Of a stretch of DNA of 7,568 nucleotides, positions 6,774 through 7,568 are shown piece after piece (position 1 is the first letter of the stretch; each line of letters opens with the position of its first letter). The stretch is from Bacteroidaceae bacterium (GTDB taxonomy: Bacteria; Bacteroidota; Bacteroidia; Bacteroidales; CHK158-818). The stretch spans positions 1 through 7,568 of the forward strand of contig JAFUKV010000089.1 in assembly GCA_017467745.1 (NCBI GenBank). Direction: 5' to 3'. The notes below the pieces were generated by a model, which was not told where the DNA came from, made no database searches, and worked only from the letters and a program-made list of their open reading frames with translations. The translations under genes were made by a program, and so were the position numbers.

Positions 6774-6953
6774 ATAAAAATAACCCGAGATAAACGTGTT
6801 TTTTAATCGAAAACATCAAACTTTCTCTACCCATAATCTACACATATAAACCGAAACAATGTAAAACATATATCGTGAAAATTTTAAATTAAAATAACCG
6901 GCTGAAATAAATAAGTATATCATAATTTTTCAAATTCGTATCGCAAAAAAAAT

Positions 6954-6961
6954 TATTTTTG
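6954..6961 (+). promoter_or_regulatory. Candidate -7 box for the tricorn-type peptidase gene
   Basis: TATTTTTG matches TAnnTTTG exactly and lies 31 bp before the ATG at 6993. The upstream -33 element is poor (TTTC at 6928-6931, spacer 22). The box sits in a 20-bp imperfect palindrome (6943-6962) with arms GCAAAAA and TTTTTGC, which could be an operator or merely A/T-tract symmetry. Confidence 0.45.
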
Positions 6962-6992
6962 CAATAAAATTAATCACATATACTTTCTAAAA

Positions 6993-7568
6993 ATGAACAA
7001 ACACTTTTTTATGCTTGTATTCTGTCTCTTTTCACTCGGAATACATGCACAGGAATCTCCGCTATGGATGCGGTACAATACCATTTCTCCCGACGGCAAA
7101 ACAATAGCATTTTGTTATAAAGGAGACATATACACGGTTCCCGTTTCCGGAGGACGAGCTTTTCAAGTTACAACCAATCCTTCGTACGACACGCACCCCG
7201 TTTGGAGTCCCGACAGTAAAAACATCGCATTTTCAAGTAACCGAGAAGGCAGTTTTGACATTTACATCGTCTCCAAAGATGGCGGTATCCCTCGCCGTTT
7301 AACAACCCACTCGGCGCACGAATATGTAGAAACATTCAAAGACAACGACCACATTTTATATAAAGCCTGTATACAATGGGACGCAACGCACGGACAATTT
7401 CCTTCAAATTTATATCCTCAGATATACGAAATAAGCACCAAAGGAGGACGTCCCACTCTGTTCTCGTCTCATACAATGGAAGAAATCTCGGTAAACAAAA
7501 AAGGAGACTATCTTTTATATACAGATAAAAAAGGCTATGAAGACACATGGCGGAAACATCATAAATCA
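6993..7568 (+). CDS. Secreted tricorn-type S41 peptidase, N-terminal beta-propeller part (partial)
   Basis: Open frame of 192 codons from ATG 6993 to the window edge. A signal peptide is clear: hydrophobic FFMLVFCLFSLGI (5-17), then likely cleavage after Ala19 in HAQE, so the protein is probably periplasmic. The mature start carries WD40-like PD40 propeller repeats, ISPDGKTIAFCYKGDIYTVP (31-50) and WSPDSKNIAFSSNREGSFDI (71-90), each followed by a GG-x-x-x-(x)-(Q/R)-(V/L)-T motif (VSGGRAFQVTT, DGGIPRRLTT). YTDKKGYEDTWRKHH (176-190) resembles the conserved DKKGYEDPFRKHH-type segment of Bacteroidota tricorn homologues, which separates it from TolB and DPP-IV-like propellers. The second propeller, PDZ domain and S41 catalytic core expected in this roughly 1000-residue family lie beyond the window. 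Tricorn homologues degrade peptides; the substrate here is unknown. It is transcribed away from the prfC operon. Confidence 0.87.
   Translation, partial: MNKHFFMLVFCLFSLGIHAQESPLWMRYNTISPDGKTIAFCYKGDIYTVPVSGGRAFQVTTNPSYDTHPVWSPDSKNIAFSSNREGSFDIYIVSKDGGIPRRLTTHSAHEYVETFKDNDHILYKACIQWDATHGQFPSNLYPQIYEISTKGGRPTLFSSHTMEEISVNKKGDYLLYTDKKGYEDTWRKHHKS

Larger units (their letters stand above)
6627..6992. other. Divergent intergenic region, no gene seen
   Basis: This 366-bp AT-rich gap separates the minus-strand operon from the plus-strand peptidase gene. It contains one candidate -7 box for each direction, a 10-bp direct repeat CTATCGATTA at 6685-6694 and 6723-6732, and a short inverted repeat over the plus-strand promoter. 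No open frame with coding character, tRNA-like fold or strong hairpin was found by eye. Confidence 0.6.

Noticed and set aside
7336..7548. Minus-strand 70-codon frame opposite the peptidase gene
   Set aside because: Antisense to clear propeller-repeat coding sequence; no supporting signal.
1..7568. CRISPR array, tRNA, rRNA or riboswitch
   Set aside because: No regularly spaced repeats, cloverleaf-like sequence or known conserved RNA motif was seen on either strand by eye.

Overview
The window looks like a chromosomal segment from a Bacteroidota genome, most likely order Bacteroidales. Several signs point there: AT-rich intergenic DNA, promoter-like TAnnTTTG boxes, little use of Shine-Dalgarno sites, a DUF4924 gene, and a housekeeping cluster whose protein sequences read like Bacteroidales homologues. 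The genus cannot be fixed from sequence alone.

Left part (1-2240, minus strand): an accessory, visibly AT-richer operon read right to left. It encodes a secreted aromatic-rich protein of unknown family, then a small LanC-like protein, then a family-4-type glycosyltransferase that runs off the left edge. A TAnnTTTG promoter lies just upstream of the first gene. The glycosyltransferase overlaps the LanC-like gene by ATGA and closely resembles the glycosyltransferases (TIGR04157) known from the 'GG-Bacteroidales' radical-SAM peptide systems. This is therefore probably the upstream end of a peptide natural-product (RiPP) locus. The maturase and precursor genes are not in view and are inferred.

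Junction (2241-2726): no intact gene. It holds a decayed plus-strand gene for a small lipoprotein (DUF3997-like, at least three frame changes) and a strong 35-bp hairpin that terminates the next operon.

Middle part (2727-6626, minus strand): a compact four-gene operon, in transcription order a catalytically degenerate, C-terminally short Mur-ligase homologue, a DUF4924 protein, dTDP-4-dehydrorhamnose reductase (rfbD), and peptide chain release factor 3 (prfC). Gaps are 3 to 23 bp. Two members are unusual. The Mur-ligase-like protein keeps the fold colinearity of Mpl/MurC but has lost the ATP-binding P-loop and the third domain. RfbD has several substitutions packed into its most conserved motif (STDYVFDG).

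Right part (6627-7568): a divergent intergenic region with candidate promoters on both strands, then the 5' part of a secreted tricorn-type S41 peptidase on the plus strand, cut by the window end.
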